A DNA stretch of 64,000 bases from the NCBI GenBank assembly GCA_963702755.1, contig CAVPDZ010000016.1:62001-126000 (forward strand), written 5' to 3'. A model generated the notes under the pieces. That model did no database searches. It saw only the letters and a program-made list of their open reading frames with translations, and was not told the origin of the DNA. Position 1 is the first letter of the stretch; each line of letters opens with the position of its first letter. Of this stretch, positions 39,394-49,082 are shown in pieces. This DNA is from JAJPKK01 sp963702755 (GTDB taxonomy: Bacteria > Pseudomonadota > Alphaproteobacteria > Rhizobiales > Xanthobacteraceae). Both the position numbers and the translations under genes were made by a program.

Positions 39394-39612
39394 ACCTCCC
39401 CCTGGAGGGGGGAGGTCGCGACCGCCGAAGGGCGGGCGCGGGAGGGGGTGGCAGCGGAGCAACAAACACGGCGCCGCATTTGATCGCGCCGCGGCAATCT
39501 TCTCCCCTCCCCCTTGTGGGGAGGGGTCGGGGGTGGGGGTCGAGACGTGTGGCACGTCTGTGCCAGGACCTCCCGACCCCCCACCCCGACCCTCCCCCAC
39601 AAGGGGGAGGGA
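39394..39612. repeat. Two adjacent family F palindromes (CCTCCCC..GGGGAGG type)
   Basis: CACCTCCCCCTGGAGGGGGG at 39394 onward, and TCTCCCCTCCCCCTTGTGGG (about 39500) paired with CCCTCCCCCACAAGGGGGAG (about 39592-39612). The second pair encloses a 70-bp spacer. Located between the secreted-protein gene and the nitroreductase gene; the right arm ends 34 bp before the nitroreductase start, so it may affect that leader. Confidence 0.75.
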
Positions 39613-39645
39613 GCAGTCAAGGAGCGTGAAGTGCAGGAAACACCC

Positions 39646-40440
39646 ATGGACCAACGTAATTTCACCGGCGACTACGACACGCTCCTCGAACTCGTCAAAA
39701 CCCGCGTCAGCGTCCGCAATCTCAAGCCCGATCCGATCCCCGACGAGTACGTGACGCAAATTCTCGAGGTCGGGCGCTGGGCGATGTCCGGCGCCAACGG
39801 CCAGCCGTGGGACTTCGTCGTCGTCAAGGATCCCGCGATCAAGAAAGAGTTGTTCCGGGTCTACTCGGAGGAGAACAACGACTTCATCTACTGGATGGAG
39901 CAGCAGCGTGACTTCAAGCTGCGCCATCCGTCCTTCCAGATGACGCACGACGAGGCGCTGACGAAGTACCGCACCGGCGTCGGCTTCTCGATCGCGCCGG
40001 TGCTGATCGTCATCCTCGGCGACGGCCGGCGGCAATGGGCGACCGTGCAGGGCGCCCACACCTTCGGCCGCGACCAGTCGCATCTCACCGACGGGCTTGC
40101 CAACACCGCGATGTTGATGCATCTCGCGGCGGGCGCGCTCGGGCTCGGCAGCCAGCATGTCACGATCCACATCCAGGAACCGTTCAAGCGCGTGCTCGGC
40201 GTGCCGGATCTGCTGACGTTCTCGCTCATCATGCCGATCGGCTATCCGGCGGTGCCGCCGAAAGAGGGCGTGCGGCGCCCACTCGCCGACATGGTCCACC
40301 ACGACACGTTCGACATGACGAAGTACATGACGAACGAACAGACGCTGCAGTATCTGCGCGCCCTGCGGGAGAAGACCGTGCCGGTCTACAGCCACTCCTA
40401 TCAGGGCCGCCCGCCCGTGCCCCCAAGCGGGGAGAAGTGA
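39646..40440 (+). CDS. Nitroreductase-family FMN flavoprotein
   Basis: 264 residues from the ATG at 39646 (MDQRNFTGDYDTLLELVKTR). Nitroreductase-fold motifs are TRVSVRNLKPDPIPDEYVTQ, VGRWAMSGANGQPWDFVVVK (FMN-binding Ser/Asn/Gln) and HLTDGLANTAMLMHLAAGAL, then GLGSQHVTIH. These enzymes use FMN and NAD(P)H to reduce nitro groups or quinones, or carry out dehalogenation and related reactions; the substrate is not predictable. It is longer than the classic 200-residue forms because of a helical insert (IYWMEQQRDFKLRHPS). Confidence 0.88.
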   Translation: MDQRNFTGDYDTLLELVKTRVSVRNLKPDPIPDEYVTQILEVGRWAMSGANGQPWDFVVVKDPAIKKELFRVYSEENNDFIYWMEQQRDFKLRHPSFQMTHDEALTKYRTGVGFSIAPVLIVILGDGRRQWATVQGAHTFGRDQSHLTDGLANTAMLMHLAAGALGLGSQHVTIHIQEPFKRVLGVPDLLTFSLIMPIGYPAVPPKEGVRRPLADMVHHDTFDMTKYMTNEQTLQYLRALREKTVPVYSHSYQGRPPVPPSGEK

Positions 40441-40479
40441 GTCACATGACGAGGGCAAGGCAGGCGTTGACGCGGGCGC

Positions 40480-40615
40480 TTCTCCCTCTCCCCGCTTGCG
40501 GGGAGAGGGTCGGGGTGAGGGGGCCTCTCCACGGGCTCGGACTCGCGGAGAGGCCCCCTCACCCTCCGTCGCTTCGCTCGGTCGACCTCTCCCCGCAAGC
40601 GGGGAGAGGTGAAGA
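40480..40615. repeat. Family F palindrome, second locus
   Basis: TCTCCCTCTCCCCGCTTGCG opens it and CTCTCCCCGCAAGCGGGGAG closes it, with an inner GAGGGGGCCTCTCC...GGAGAGGCCCCCTC dyad. With the family E repeat at 40676-40766 it fills the 371-bp gap between the nitroreductase gene and the following binding-protein gene; nothing else is seen there. Confidence 0.75.
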
Positions 40616-40675
40616 GCGTGATGCTTGGGGTTGGACCGGAACACAATCGTCACACGAGACAGCTCCATCCAGCTC

Positions 40676-40766
40676 GTCATGGCCGCGCTTGTCGCGGCCA
40701 TCCACGTCTTTGCCACTGGGCCGCTGCGATGAAGGCGTGGATGGCCGGGACGAGCGCGGCCATGAC
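40676..40766. repeat. Palindromic intergenic repeat, family E copy 1
   Basis: GTCATGGCCGCGCTTGTCGC at the left, CGAGCGCGGCCATGAC at the right, centre containing CATCCACGTCTTTGCC and GCGTGGATGGCCGGG. Copy 2 is at 45603-45690. It lies directly against the unclear start of the next gene and may have replaced its leader. Confidence 0.8.
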
Positions 40767-40811
40767 GAAATCGGAAGCGGCGGCGGCGGCGAACTCTGAT
40801 CTTGTCAGTGG

Positions 40812-41750
40812 TTGCGTGGTCGCGCATCCCTCCTTCATCTCGCTACGCCCGCTTTCGCGCTCGATGCGATCCGGCTGGGCAAGGCGGTGCCGAACTCGTT
40901 CGCATTCGGCGCGACGGAGGTCGGGATCGATGCCGGCATCTTTGCGAAGGAGGGGCTCGACGTCACGGTGTCGAGCTTCCGCGGCGATGCGCAGCTGCAA
41001 CAGGCGCTGGCGGCGGGCAGCGTCGACGTCGGGCTTGGCTCGGGGCCGGGGCTGGGCTTCCGCGTCAAGGGCGCGCCGTCGATCGGCATCGCCGCCATGT
41101 ATGGCCCGCCGGCGAACCTTGCGCTGCTGGTCTCGGTGAAGTCGCCGGTCAAGGCGGTGGCCGACCTCAAGGGCAAGCGCATCGGCGTCACCACGGCGGG
41201 TTCGCTCACCGATTGGCTGGTGCGCGAACTTTCGCGCCAGCAGGGCTGGGGCTCCGACGGCATTACGGTGGTGGCGCTCGGCACCATGCAGGCGCGTCTC
41301 GCCGCCATGGAGCGCGGCGAACTCGACGGCGCCGTGCTCGAGGCCGCCAACGGCTACGAGCTTGAGGAAGAGGGTCGCACCCGCAATCTGCTGCTGTTCG
41401 GCGACGTGGTGAAGCACTTCTACACCCACGTCATCTTCTCGACCGACGACGTGGTCGCGAAGCGGCCGGCGCTGCTGCAACGCTTCCTCGCCGCCTGGTT
41501 TCGCACCGTCGCGTTCATGAAGGCGAACCGCGATACCACGATCAATTCCGAGACGCGCACGCTCGCGGTGCGGCGGAGTATCGTCGCGCGCATCTACGAT
41601 GCGCAGATGCCGGGCTTCTCGCTCGACGGCGCCTGGGACCTGCAGGCGCTCGACGTCATCCGCGCCTCGCTCAAGGAGCTCGGCACCCTGCCGATGGTGC
41701 CGGAGGCGAAGGCACTCTACACCGACAAGTTCGTGCCGGTCAGGTTCTAG
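40812..41750 (+). CDS. ABC-type nitrate/sulfonate/NMT1-like substrate-binding protein, start uncertain
   Basis: 312 residues if read from the TTG at 40812. The segment LLHLATPAFALDAIRLG looks like the end of a signal peptide whose beginning is lost or in another frame. Body motifs are ATEVGIDAGIFAKEGLDVTV, GSVDVGLGSGPGLGF and LKGKRIGVTTAGSLTDWLVR, typical of SsuA/NMT1 binding proteins. No permease or ATPase is adjacent. It precedes a hydantoinase-type gene, so uptake of a related amide or ring compound is a guess from position only. Confidence 0.8.
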   Translation: MRGRASLLHLATPAFALDAIRLGKAVPNSFAFGATEVGIDAGIFAKEGLDVTVSSFRGDAQLQQALAAGSVDVGLGSGPGLGFRVKGAPSIGIAAMYGPPANLALLVSVKSPVKAVADLKGKRIGVTTAGSLTDWLVRELSRQQGWGSDGITVVALGTMQARLAAMERGELDGAVLEAANGYELEEEGRTRNLLLFGDVVKHFYTHVIFSTDDVVAKRPALLQRFLAAWFRTVAFMKANRDTTINSETRTLAVRRSIVARIYDAQMPGFSLDGAWDLQALDVIRASLKELGTLPMVPEAKALYTDKFVPVRF

Positions 41751-41769
41751 GTCCCCATGAATGCAATTC

Positions 41770-41914
41770 GTAGGGTGGGCAAAGGCGGCCCCGGCGTTGC
41801 AAATTTTGCGCACGGCGTTTGGTCCGCCGTGCCCACCGCGGCGCTGATGGTGGGCACGGCGGAACGACCGTCGTGCGAAGCTCGCGATGTCGTGGCCGCC
41901 TTTGCCCACCCTAC
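41770..41914. repeat. Palindromic intergenic repeat, family G copy 2
   Basis: GTAGGGTGGGCAAAGGCGGC at the left and TTTGCCCACCCTAC at the right. The centre holds GTGGGCACGGCGGAACGACC, also found in altered form beside bamE. It lies 20 bp after the binding-protein stop and 22 bp before the hydantoinase start. Confidence 0.75.
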
Positions 41915-41935
41915 GGGTGCTGTACGGGGTCGGTC

Positions 41936-43988
41936 ATGAGCCTCGTCGGCATCGACATCGGCGGCACGTTCACCGATCTCGTCGGCTATCGCGACGGCGC
42001 GATCCTCACCGCGAAAACGCTCACGGTGCCGGCCGACCCGACCGTCGGCGCGGCGACCGCGCTGAGGCTCGCGGGCTGCGATGTGGCCGAGGTCGCCGAG
42101 CTGCTGCACGGCTCGACCATCGCCATCAACACCGTGCTGGAAAAGAGCGGGGCGCGGACCGCGCTCGTCACCACGGCGGGCTTTCGCGACGTCTACGCGC
42201 TCGGCCGCGGCAATCGGCCCGATGCGTTCAACCTCGACTTCCATCGGCCGCGGCCGCTGGTGCCGCGCGACCTCACCTTCGAACTCGCCGAGCGCGTGAA
42301 TGCCGCCGGCGACGTGCTGGTGCCGCTCGCGGCGGGCGAGGTCGAGGCGCTGGCGCGGCGGCTCGACGGGCTCGGCATCGAAGCGGTCGCGATCTGCTTC
42401 CTGCACTCCTACGCCAACCCCGCTCACGAGATCCTGGCGGCCGAGATTTTGCGGCGCCATGTGCCCAACATCTTCGTCACCGCGAGCCACGAAATTTTGC
42501 GCGCCTACCGCGAATACGAGCGCACGTCGACGACGGCGCTCAATGCCTTCGTCGGCCCGCGGGTGGCGCGCTACCTTGCCCGCTTCGAAGGGTTCGCTCG
42601 CGAAGGCCGCTTTGCCGGCAACATCGCGATCATGCGCTCGAACGGCGGCACCATGTCGATCGACGAGGCGCGGCGGATGCCGGTCGCGATGATGGAGTCG
42701 GGGCCGGTCGCCGGCATGATCGGCGCGGCGCATCTTGCGAAGCTCCTCGGCATCGAGCGCGCGATTGGCTTCGACATGGGCGGCACCACGGCGAAGACCT
42801 CACTGATCGCGGGCGGCGTGCTGCCGATCGAAGAAGGCTACGTGATCGGCGATCTCTACACCGGCCAGCCGATGCAGCTGCCCGTGGTCGACATCGTCGA
42901 GGTCGGCGCGGGCGGCGGCTCGATCGCGTGGTGCGACGACACCGGCGCGCTTCATGTGGGGCCGGTCTCGGCCGGCGCCGATCCGGGGCCGGCCTGCTAC
43001 GGCCGCGGCGGCAAGGCGCCGACGGTGACCGATGCCGACCTCGTGCTGGGCCGGCTCAACGGCGCGCGCTTTCTCGGCGGCGGCATGACGCTCGATCGCG
43101 GCGCCGCGGAGGCCGCGATCATGGACGCGGTGGGGCGCAGGCTCGCTCTCAATGCGGCGACGGCGGCCTACGGCATCGCGGCGATCACCGACGGCGCGAT
43201 GGCGCTGGCGGTGCGCGCGGTGTCGGTCGATCGCGGCATCGATCCGCGCGACACCGCGATCATCGCGTTCGGCGGGGCGGGCGCGCTGCATGCGGCGGCG
43301 ATCGCGCGCGAGATCGCGATCCCGAAGGTGATCGTGCCGCGGCTGCCGGGCAATTTCTCGGCGCTCGGCATGCTGATGGCGGAGTGGCGGCAGGATTTCG
43401 TGCGCACGCTGATCGGCGAACTTGCGCGGCTCGACCGCGCCGCGGCGACCCAGGCCTTCGCCGATCTGCGCGGGGCAGGGGAGGCTGCGCTCGCGCGCGA
43501 AGGGCTCGGCCGGCGGCCGCTTCGCGTTTGCCGCCGACCTGCGCTACCGCGGCCAGGAGCACACCATCGCGATTCCGGTGGACGGTCCGCACGATGTGGG
43601 CGAGGGCGCCGAGGCGACGCGGCGGCGCTTCGACGAACAGCATCAGCGCCGTCACGGCCACGCGGCGCCCGATCAGTCGGTCGAGATCGTCAACCTGCGG
43701 CTCGTGGTGACGGTGCCGCGCATGAACGATGCCATCGGCGCCTGGCTGCGCGACGCCTTCGCGCCGGAAGCCGCGGCGCCGGAGCAGCGCCGCCCCATCA
43801 TCTTCGACGATCCGCAGCACCCGCTCGAAGCGCGCATCCTCTGGCGCCCGGCGCTTGCTGCCGGCACCACCGTCGACGGCCCCGCCGTGATCGAGGAGCC
43901 CAACGCCACCACCTTCGTGCCGCCAGGCGCCGCTGCCGCGATCGATCGGTGGGGCAACATCGTGATCACGCTTGAGAGCACGGACTGA
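41936..43988 (+). CDS. Hydantoinase A / N-methylhydantoinase alpha-like protein (one frame break)
   Basis: About 683 residues from the ATG at 41936; one extra base near 43515 must be removed. N-terminal actin-like ATP fold: LVGIDIGGTFTDLVGYRDG and LLHGSTIAINTVLEKSGART. Middle: MRSNGGTMSIDEARRMPVAM, IGFDMGGTTAKTSLI and SVDRGIDPRDTAIIAFGGAG. C-terminal: RYRGQEHTIAIPVDG and WRPALAAGTTVDGPAVIEEP. This is the HyuA half of ATP-dependent N-methylhydantoinase, acetophenone carboxylase and acetone carboxylase-like enzymes. The HyuB half is not adjacent, unlike most family members. Confidence 0.9.
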
Positions 43989-44031
43989 CGCGAAGGGTCA
44001 CCGCGGCCATATTTCGATTTGCTTTTTCTTT

Positions 44032-44147
44032 GTCATGCCCCGCGGAAGCGGGGCATCCAGTAACCACCCGACTCTCAATTGTAGATCAGCAGTGCCTCAT
44101 TCTGACGACCGGGGTTACTGGGTCGCCCGGTCAAGCCGGGCGACGAC
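44032..44147. repeat. Palindromic intergenic repeat, family B copy 2
   Basis: GTCATGCCCCGCGGAAGCGG, then GGCATCCAGTAACCACC; right arm GGTTACTGGGTCGCCCGGTC, then AAGCCGGGCGACGAC. It starts 44 bp after the hydantoinase stop. Confidence 0.85.
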
Positions 44148-44289
44148 AAATTGAGGATGGACACCGGCCTTGGAAAATTAACGATTCCGGCTTCGGAAAA
44201 AGGCCACTGGCGGAGGCTGCGGGCCGTCGCCATGTTTTACAAAATGCGCGGCGGGGAGGGCGTCGCAATTCGGATCTCAGGAGGCCGAT

Positions 44290-44460
44290 ATGTGGGCCAT
44301 CGTCATCTTGTCAGGGCTTGGCTTTTTCTCGCCCCCCATGACCTTTCCGACCGAAGAGGTGTGCCGCGCCAACGCCCACGCCTTGCTCCGAATCAAGCAT
44401 ATCGACGTCTATTGCGTGCCCCGCGGCGAAGGCATCAATCCGACCTTCAAGGTGAGTTGA
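44290..44460 (+). CDS. Short 56-residue hypothetical protein with a strong ribosome-binding site
   Basis: The ATG at 44290 is preceded by AGGAGG at ideal spacing. Product: hydrophobic N-terminus MWAIVILSGLGFFSPPMTFP, then CRANAHALLRIKHIDVYCVP and RGEGINPTFKVS. The first 15-20 residues could be a signal peptide or membrane anchor, and two Cys are present. It is bracketed by a family B repeat upstream and a family C repeat downstream. The function is unknown; the Shine-Dalgarno match and coding-like composition make it credible. Confidence 0.6.
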   Translation: MWAIVILSGLGFFSPPMTFPTEEVCRANAHALLRIKHIDVYCVPRGEGINPTFKVS

Positions 44461-44469
44461 GCGGGACAC

Positions 44470-44578
44470 GTCATTCCGGCGCGACGCCGCGGAGCGGCGA
44501 GCCCGGAATCCATACTTCGCAGTCAGTGTTCATGGATTCCGGGCTCGCCTTCGCTTCGCTACGGCGCCCCGGAATGAC
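44470..44578. repeat. Palindromic intergenic repeat, family C copy 1
   Basis: GTCATTCCGGCGCGACGCCG at the left, GGCGCCCCGGAATGAC at the right; inner pair GAGCCCGGAATCCATA and CATGGATTCCGGGCTC. Lies between the small gene and the convergent acyltransferase gene. Copy 2 at 55932-56032. Confidence 0.85.
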
Positions 44579-44641
44579 TGGCTTGGGATAACGAGCCCGG
44601 AATTACGGACCGACGAGGTCTCGGACTGAGCAAAAGACTCG

Positions 44642-45568
44642 CTACCGCCAGCGGCGGTGCATCCATAGCCACTGCTCGGGGTGCTCGCGCACCCAGCTTT
44701 CCACCACGTCGGTGATGGCCTGCATGGTGCCGCGCACGTCGATGCGGCCGGCGGCGTCGCGCACCGGCTGAACTTCCGGGCTGATCTCGCCGGCGAAGCG
44801 GTTGCCGGGGCGGCGGATCACGCGGGTGCCGTAGATCGGACATTCGGCCTCGCGCGCCAGCATCGCGATCAGCGGATTGGCGAGACATTTGCGGCCGAAA
44901 AATGTGACTTCAACGCCGCGGGTGTAGTGCTGGTCGACCAGCATCGCGACGTGCTTGCCCTGCTCCAGCGCGCGGGCGAGCGCGACCGGCGCGCCCAGGC
45001 TCGACGCCACCATCTCGCCCATCAGGCCGCGGCGCATGGCGATGACGGCGTCGGCGATGGCGCCGAGATTGGGGCGACGGTAGAGCACGACGGCATCGAG
45101 CCCGTCGCTCGCGGCGATGACGGCGGGCAGCTCCCAGTTGGCAAGATGCGCGGCGAACACGACGGCGGGCTTGCCGTCGTTCTTGACGTGGAGGAAGCGC
45201 TCGATGTTTTCCGGCGTGTAGTCGATGTAGGTGCGCTTGTAGGGATCGCCCGAGCAGATGTCGTCGAGGTGCGCGATCTCGGCGCCGACGCGGCCGAGAT
45301 TATCCCACGCGCCGCGCAGGATCGTCTCGATCTCTTCCGGCGACTTTTCCGGAAACGCTGCCACGAGATTGGCGCGCCCGATCCGGTGCTCCGGCAACCA
45401 CGGCCCGACCCGGCGCATCAGCGCGGCGGCGAAGTTCGTGATGCGATTGCGGTCGCAGCTATGGATGACGGTGAGGAGAAGGGTGACGAGCCAGCCGGCA
45501 ACCGCATCGGCGGCCGATGTGAGCTGCGCAGAGGCCCGGCGGCGGAGCGCTTTCCAATTCGCGGCCAT
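44642..45568 (-). CDS. lpxXL: Lipid A acyltransferase of the LpxL/HtrB family, probably LpxXL
   Basis: 308 residues. Transfers an acyl chain from ACP to lipid A on the inner-membrane face. The catalytic HxxxxE motif is HLANWE in VFAAHLANWELPAVIAAS. Other family marks are ARALEQGKHVAMLVDQHYTR and VTFFGRKCLANPLIAMLARE. An N-terminal hydrophobic helix anchors it (VAGWLVTLLLTVIHSC). Being the last gene of the acpXL cluster, it is assigned to transfer of the very-long-chain hydroxy acyl group, as in Rhizobium. That specificity is inferred from position. Confidence 0.9.
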   Translation of the reverse strand: MAANWKALRRRASAQLTSAADAVAGWLVTLLLTVIHSCDRNRITNFAAALMRRVGPWLPEHRIGRANLVAAFPEKSPEEIETILRGAWDNLGRVGAEIAHLDDICSGDPYKRTYIDYTPENIERFLHVKNDGKPAVVFAAHLANWELPAVIAASDGLDAVVLYRRPNLGAIADAVIAMRRGLMGEMVASSLGAPVALARALEQGKHVAMLVDQHYTRGVEVTFFGRKCLANPLIAMLAREAECPIYGTRVIRRPGNRFAGEISPEVQPVRDAAGRIDVRGTMQAITDVVESWVREHPEQWLWMHRRWR

Positions 45569-45602
45569 GGCTCAGCGCAAGCCTCGTCGGACTCCTTCAG
45601 TC

Positions 45603-45690
45603 GTCATGGCCGGGCTCGTCCCGGCCATCCACGCCTTCCTTGGGCTATCGCCGCAAAGACGTGGATGCCCGCGACGAGCGCGGGCATGAC
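45603..45690. repeat. Palindromic intergenic repeat, family E copy 2
   Basis: GTCATGGCCGGGCTCGTCCC at the left and CGACGAGCGCGGGCATGAC at the right, in the 159-bp gap between the acyltransferase and dehydrogenase genes of the acpXL cluster. Confidence 0.8.
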
Positions 45691-45727
45691 GCTGAGAGTT
45701 TGCTTGAGGAGCATCACGGCCGGCGTC

Positions 45728-46746
45728 TCAGAAATTGACGATCACCTTGCCGAACACGGCGCGGGTTTCGAGGCGCGCGAGGCCGCGCTCGAAATCGGCA
45801 AGCTCGACCTCGGTGTCGATCACCGGCGTGAGCCCGCCCGCCATCTTGCCGAGCACGGTGCGGATGTTCTTCATCGAAGCGCCGAACGAGCCGATGATGC
45901 GGTATTGCTGCTGGAAGAGCTGCATCAGGTTGAAGGTCACCGTCGGGCCGGAGGTCGCCCCGCAGGTGACAAGGCGGCCGCCGCGCTTGAGCGAGAGCAG
46001 CGAGCCGTTGAAGGTCTCGGCGCCGGTGTGCTCGAACACCACGTCGACGCCCTTCTTGCCGGTGAGCTTGCGCACCACGTGCTCGAAGCGGTCCTGCCGG
46101 TAGTTGATGACGTGATCGGCGCCGAGGGCTTTGGCCTTCTCGGCCTTGGCATCATCGCCGACGGTGGTGAAGACGGTCGCGCCGATCGCCTTCGCCATCT
46201 TGATCGCGGCGGTGCCGATGCCCGAGCCGCCGGCGTGCACCAGGACGCTCTCGCCGGGTTCGAGCTTCGCGTTGTCGAACAGCATGTGCTCGACGGTCGC
46301 GAACGCGATCGGCGCGCAGGCGGCGTCACGCATCGCCAGGCCCGCCGGCGCCTTGATGACGAGCCGCTCCGGCATGTTGACGAGATCGCGGGAAAAGCCG
46401 TCGACGTGGAAGCCCATGATGCCGCCGACGTTCTCGCACAGATTATCGCGGCCCTGGCGGCAGGCCTTGCAGGTGCCGCAGGTCAGCGCGCCGTACATCA
46501 CCACCGGATCGCCCGGCGCAAGCCGACGCCGGGCCCGGCCGCGGCGACCTCGCCGGCCGCTTCCGCGCCCACCACCAGCGGCATCTTGCGCTTGGCGAAC
46601 GCCATGCCGCGATAGCCCCAGACGTCGATGTGATTGATGCCGACCGCCTTGACGCGGATCTGCACTTCGCCGGGCCCCGGCGCCGGCGGGTCCGGCGCCT
46701 CGGTCAGCACCAGCTTGCGGTCGGCAACGAGGGTCAGCGCGCGCAT
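45728..46746 (-). CDS. Zinc-binding alcohol dehydrogenase family protein of the acpXL cluster (one frame break)
   Basis: About 340 residues from the ATG at 46746 (MRALTLVADRKLVLTEAPDP). One base appears to be missing near 46517, where GVGL-ARR should continue as GVGLAPGDPVVMYGA. The medium-chain dehydrogenase fold shows INHIDVWGYRGMAF, PLVVGAEAAGEV, structural zinc Cys in CGTCKACRQGRDNLC, and the nucleotide-binding loop VHAGGSGIGTAAIKMAKAIG. In rhizobia a similar dehydrogenase sits between fabF1 and lpxXL in the very-long-chain acyl cluster. Its reaction there is not settled; a reductase step in acyl elongation is a reasonable guess. Confidence 0.85.
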
Positions 46747-46824
46747 GAGTGTCGATCCGATCGCAAAGCCGCTAGCTGCCGGCCTTCCATCCGGAGGCAG
46801 CCGCGCGGTTGTCCAACCAATTCC

Positions 46825-46956
46825 GTCATCCTGAGGCGGCCGCGCTGTTGCGCGGCCCTCGAAGGATGATCGGCCGCCGCGCGGCCTCAGGTCTCGTTGT
46901 GGCGATGCCTCGGCCGTCGTCCTTCGAGGCTCGCTGCGCTCGCGCCTCAGGATGAC
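46825..46956. repeat. Palindromic intergenic repeat, family D copy 1
   Basis: GTCATCCTGAGGCGGCCGCG at the left and CGCGCCTCAGGATGAC at the right; inner GCGGCCCTCGAAGGATGATC paired with GTCCTTCGAGGCTCGC. Located between the dehydrogenase and fabG genes. Copy 2 at 56904-57014. Confidence 0.85.
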
Positions 46957-47029
46957 GGAACCGGGGGTCGCGAGGTCAACGGGGGTTCGCAAGGTCAAAA
47001 AGAACTCCGTGTCATGTGTCTCGCTTGGC

Positions 47030-47794
47030 TCAGCGGTGGATGCCGATGGCGGCGGAGAGGCCGCCGTCGACGGTCAGCGTCGCGCCGGTCACGTAGGACG
47101 CGCCGGGCGACAGCAGGAAGGCGACGACCGACGCGATCTCCGCGGGCGCCGCAAAGCGCCGCGCCGGGATCTGCGCCTCGATGGTGTCGCGGAACTTGGC
47201 ATAGGGCGCAAGCATCGCGGTGTCGATGAAGCCCGGCGCGACGTAGTTCGCGGTGACGCCGTTGCGCGCGACCTCGATCGCGAGCGTGCGCACATAGGCG
47301 AGGAGGGCGGCCTTCGAGGCCGCGTAGGCGGCGTTGCCCTGGTTCGCCTGCAGCGCGGTGACCGAGCCGATCACGACAAGGCGGCCGTCCTTGGCGCGCA
47401 TCATCGGGCGCGCCAGCGCGTTGACGAGGCGCGTGAACGACCAGTAGTTCACCTGCATCGCGACTTCGGCCTTGGCCTGGTCCATCATCATCGCGAGCGT
47501 ATCGTAGGTGTGGCCCGCGTTGTGGACGAAGCCCGAGAACGGCGCGTCCTTCTCGAGCTCGCTCGCGAAGCTCTCGACCGCCGTCTTGTCCGCAAGATCG
47601 ACGTGGCGCGCCGCGAAATTCTGCCCGGGATGCGCCTTGGCGAGCGCGGCGCAGGCCGCCTCGGCCTCGCCGGCCGCGGAGCGGAAGGTGAAGGTCACGT
47701 CGTGGCCCGCGTCCGCCAGCGCCGCGACGATCGCAGCGCCGAGGCCGCGCCCGCCGCCGGTGACGAGAACGCGCCGCCGGCCGGCGACCGTCAT
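47030..47794 (-). CDS. fabG: 3-oxoacyl-ACP reductase (FabG-like SDR) of the acpXL cluster
   Basis: 254 residues. NADPH-binding VLVTGGGRGLGAAIVAAL, VHNAGHTYDT, Ser in VVIGSVTALQANQG, Tyr-Lys in YAASKAALLAYVRTLAIEVA and APGFIDTAML. It is a short-chain dehydrogenase with the full catalytic tetrad. The ATG at 47794 overlaps the stop of the synthase upstream (ATGA). It would reduce the 3-oxoacyl group formed by the two adjacent synthases. Confidence 0.9.
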   Translation of the reverse strand: MTVAGRRRVLVTGGGRGLGAAIVAALADAGHDVTFTFRSAAGEAEAACAALAKAHPGQNFAARHVDLADKTAVESFASELEKDAPFSGFVHNAGHTYDTLAMMMDQAKAEVAMQVNYWSFTRLVNALARPMMRAKDGRLVVIGSVTALQANQGNAAYAASKAALLAYVRTLAIEVARNGVTANYVAPGFIDTAMLAPYAKFRDTIEAQIPARRFAAPAEIASVVAFLLSPGASYVTGATLTVDGGLSAAIGIHR

Positions 47795-49063
47795 GCCGGC
47801 TCCCGCGCCAGCACCAGCGACACGTTCTGCCCGCCGAATCCGAACGAGTTGGAGATGGCGTTGCGCATGCGGGCATCGCGCGCGACGTTGGGCACGACGT
47901 CGATCGGAATCGCCGGGTCCGGCACTTCGTAGTTGATGGTCGGCGGAATGCGCTGCTCGTCGAGCGTCATCAAGGTGATGATCGCCTCGACCGCGCCGGC
48001 GGCCGAGAGCGTGTGGCCGATCATCGACTTGTTGGACGAGATCGGCACGTCCTTGGCGCGCGGCACCGAGCACGGCGAGACGCCGAGATATTCCATCTTG
48101 TCGTTCTCGGGCGTGCCGGTGCCGTGGGCATTGATGTAGTCGATGTCCGCCGGCGTGAGCGAGGCGTCGGCGATGGCGTTGTTCATGCAGCCGATGATCG
48201 GCTTGCCGTCCGGGCTCGAACGGGTGCGGTGGAAGCTGTCGGCAAGCTCGCCGCAGCCGGCGATGACGCCGCGGATGCGCGCGCCGCGCGCAATGCGCCG
48301 CATCGTAGCTCTCCAGCACCAGCGCGCCGGCGCCTTCGGCCATGACGAAGCCGTCGCGGTTCTTCGCGAACGGCTTCGCCGCGGCCTGCGGCGGTTCGTT
48401 GTGCATCGACAATGCGGACAGGAGCGAAAACCGGATCAAACTTTCCGGCGTCACCGAGCCGTCGGTCGCGACGCACAGCGCCGCGTCGGTCTCGCCGCGC
48501 CGGATCGCCTCGATGCCGAGCTGGATCGCGCTCGCGCCGGAGGCGCAGGCGGTCGAGAGCGAGATCGGCGCGCCCTCGGTGCCGAACTTCGCCGCGAGGC
48601 CTTCGCCGACGGAGCCGAACAGGAAGCGCTTGTGATAGTCGCGGAAGCGGCCGGTGGCGGCGGCGCGCAGCAGGTCGTCATAGCTCACGTCCTGGTTGGC
48701 GCCCGACGCCTTGGCGAGCGCCTCGCGCTGCGGCCATTCGATCTCGATCGGCGCGACGGCGAGAAACAGCGGCCCCGGGAAGCGGCCGCGACCGCCGATC
48801 GCGGATTCCGAGATCGCTTCCTCGATGGCGATCTCGGCGAGGCGCTCGGACAGTTCGGGTGCCGACAGCGGCTCGACCGGCACGAAATCGACGGTGCCGG
48901 CGATCTTGGTCTTCAAGCTGTCGGTCGGAAATCGCGAGATGGCGCGGATACCGGATTCGCCTGCGGTGAGGCGCTTCCAGTTATCGACCTTGCCGGCGCC
49001 AAGCGACGTGACGATGCCGCTTCCGGTGACGACGACAATCGGACGTCCCATCTTGTCGCGCAT
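47791..49063 (-). CDS. Beta-ketoacyl-ACP synthase II-like (FabF1XL) (one frame break)
   Basis: About 423 residues from the ATG at 49063; GGGAGG 7 nt upstream supports this start. One extra base near 48297 splits it. Catalytic Cys173 in SLSTACASGASAIQLGIEA, His in NAHGTGTPENDKMEYLG, Lys and His in SSNKSMIGHTLSAAGAVEAI, and C-terminal SNSFGFGGQNVSLVLA: the complete Cys-His-His triad of elongating synthases. In the rhizobial acpXL cluster this enzyme extends acyl chains on AcpXL towards C28. Confidence 0.9.
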
Positions 49064-49082
49064 TGCTATGCCTCCCTTTGCT

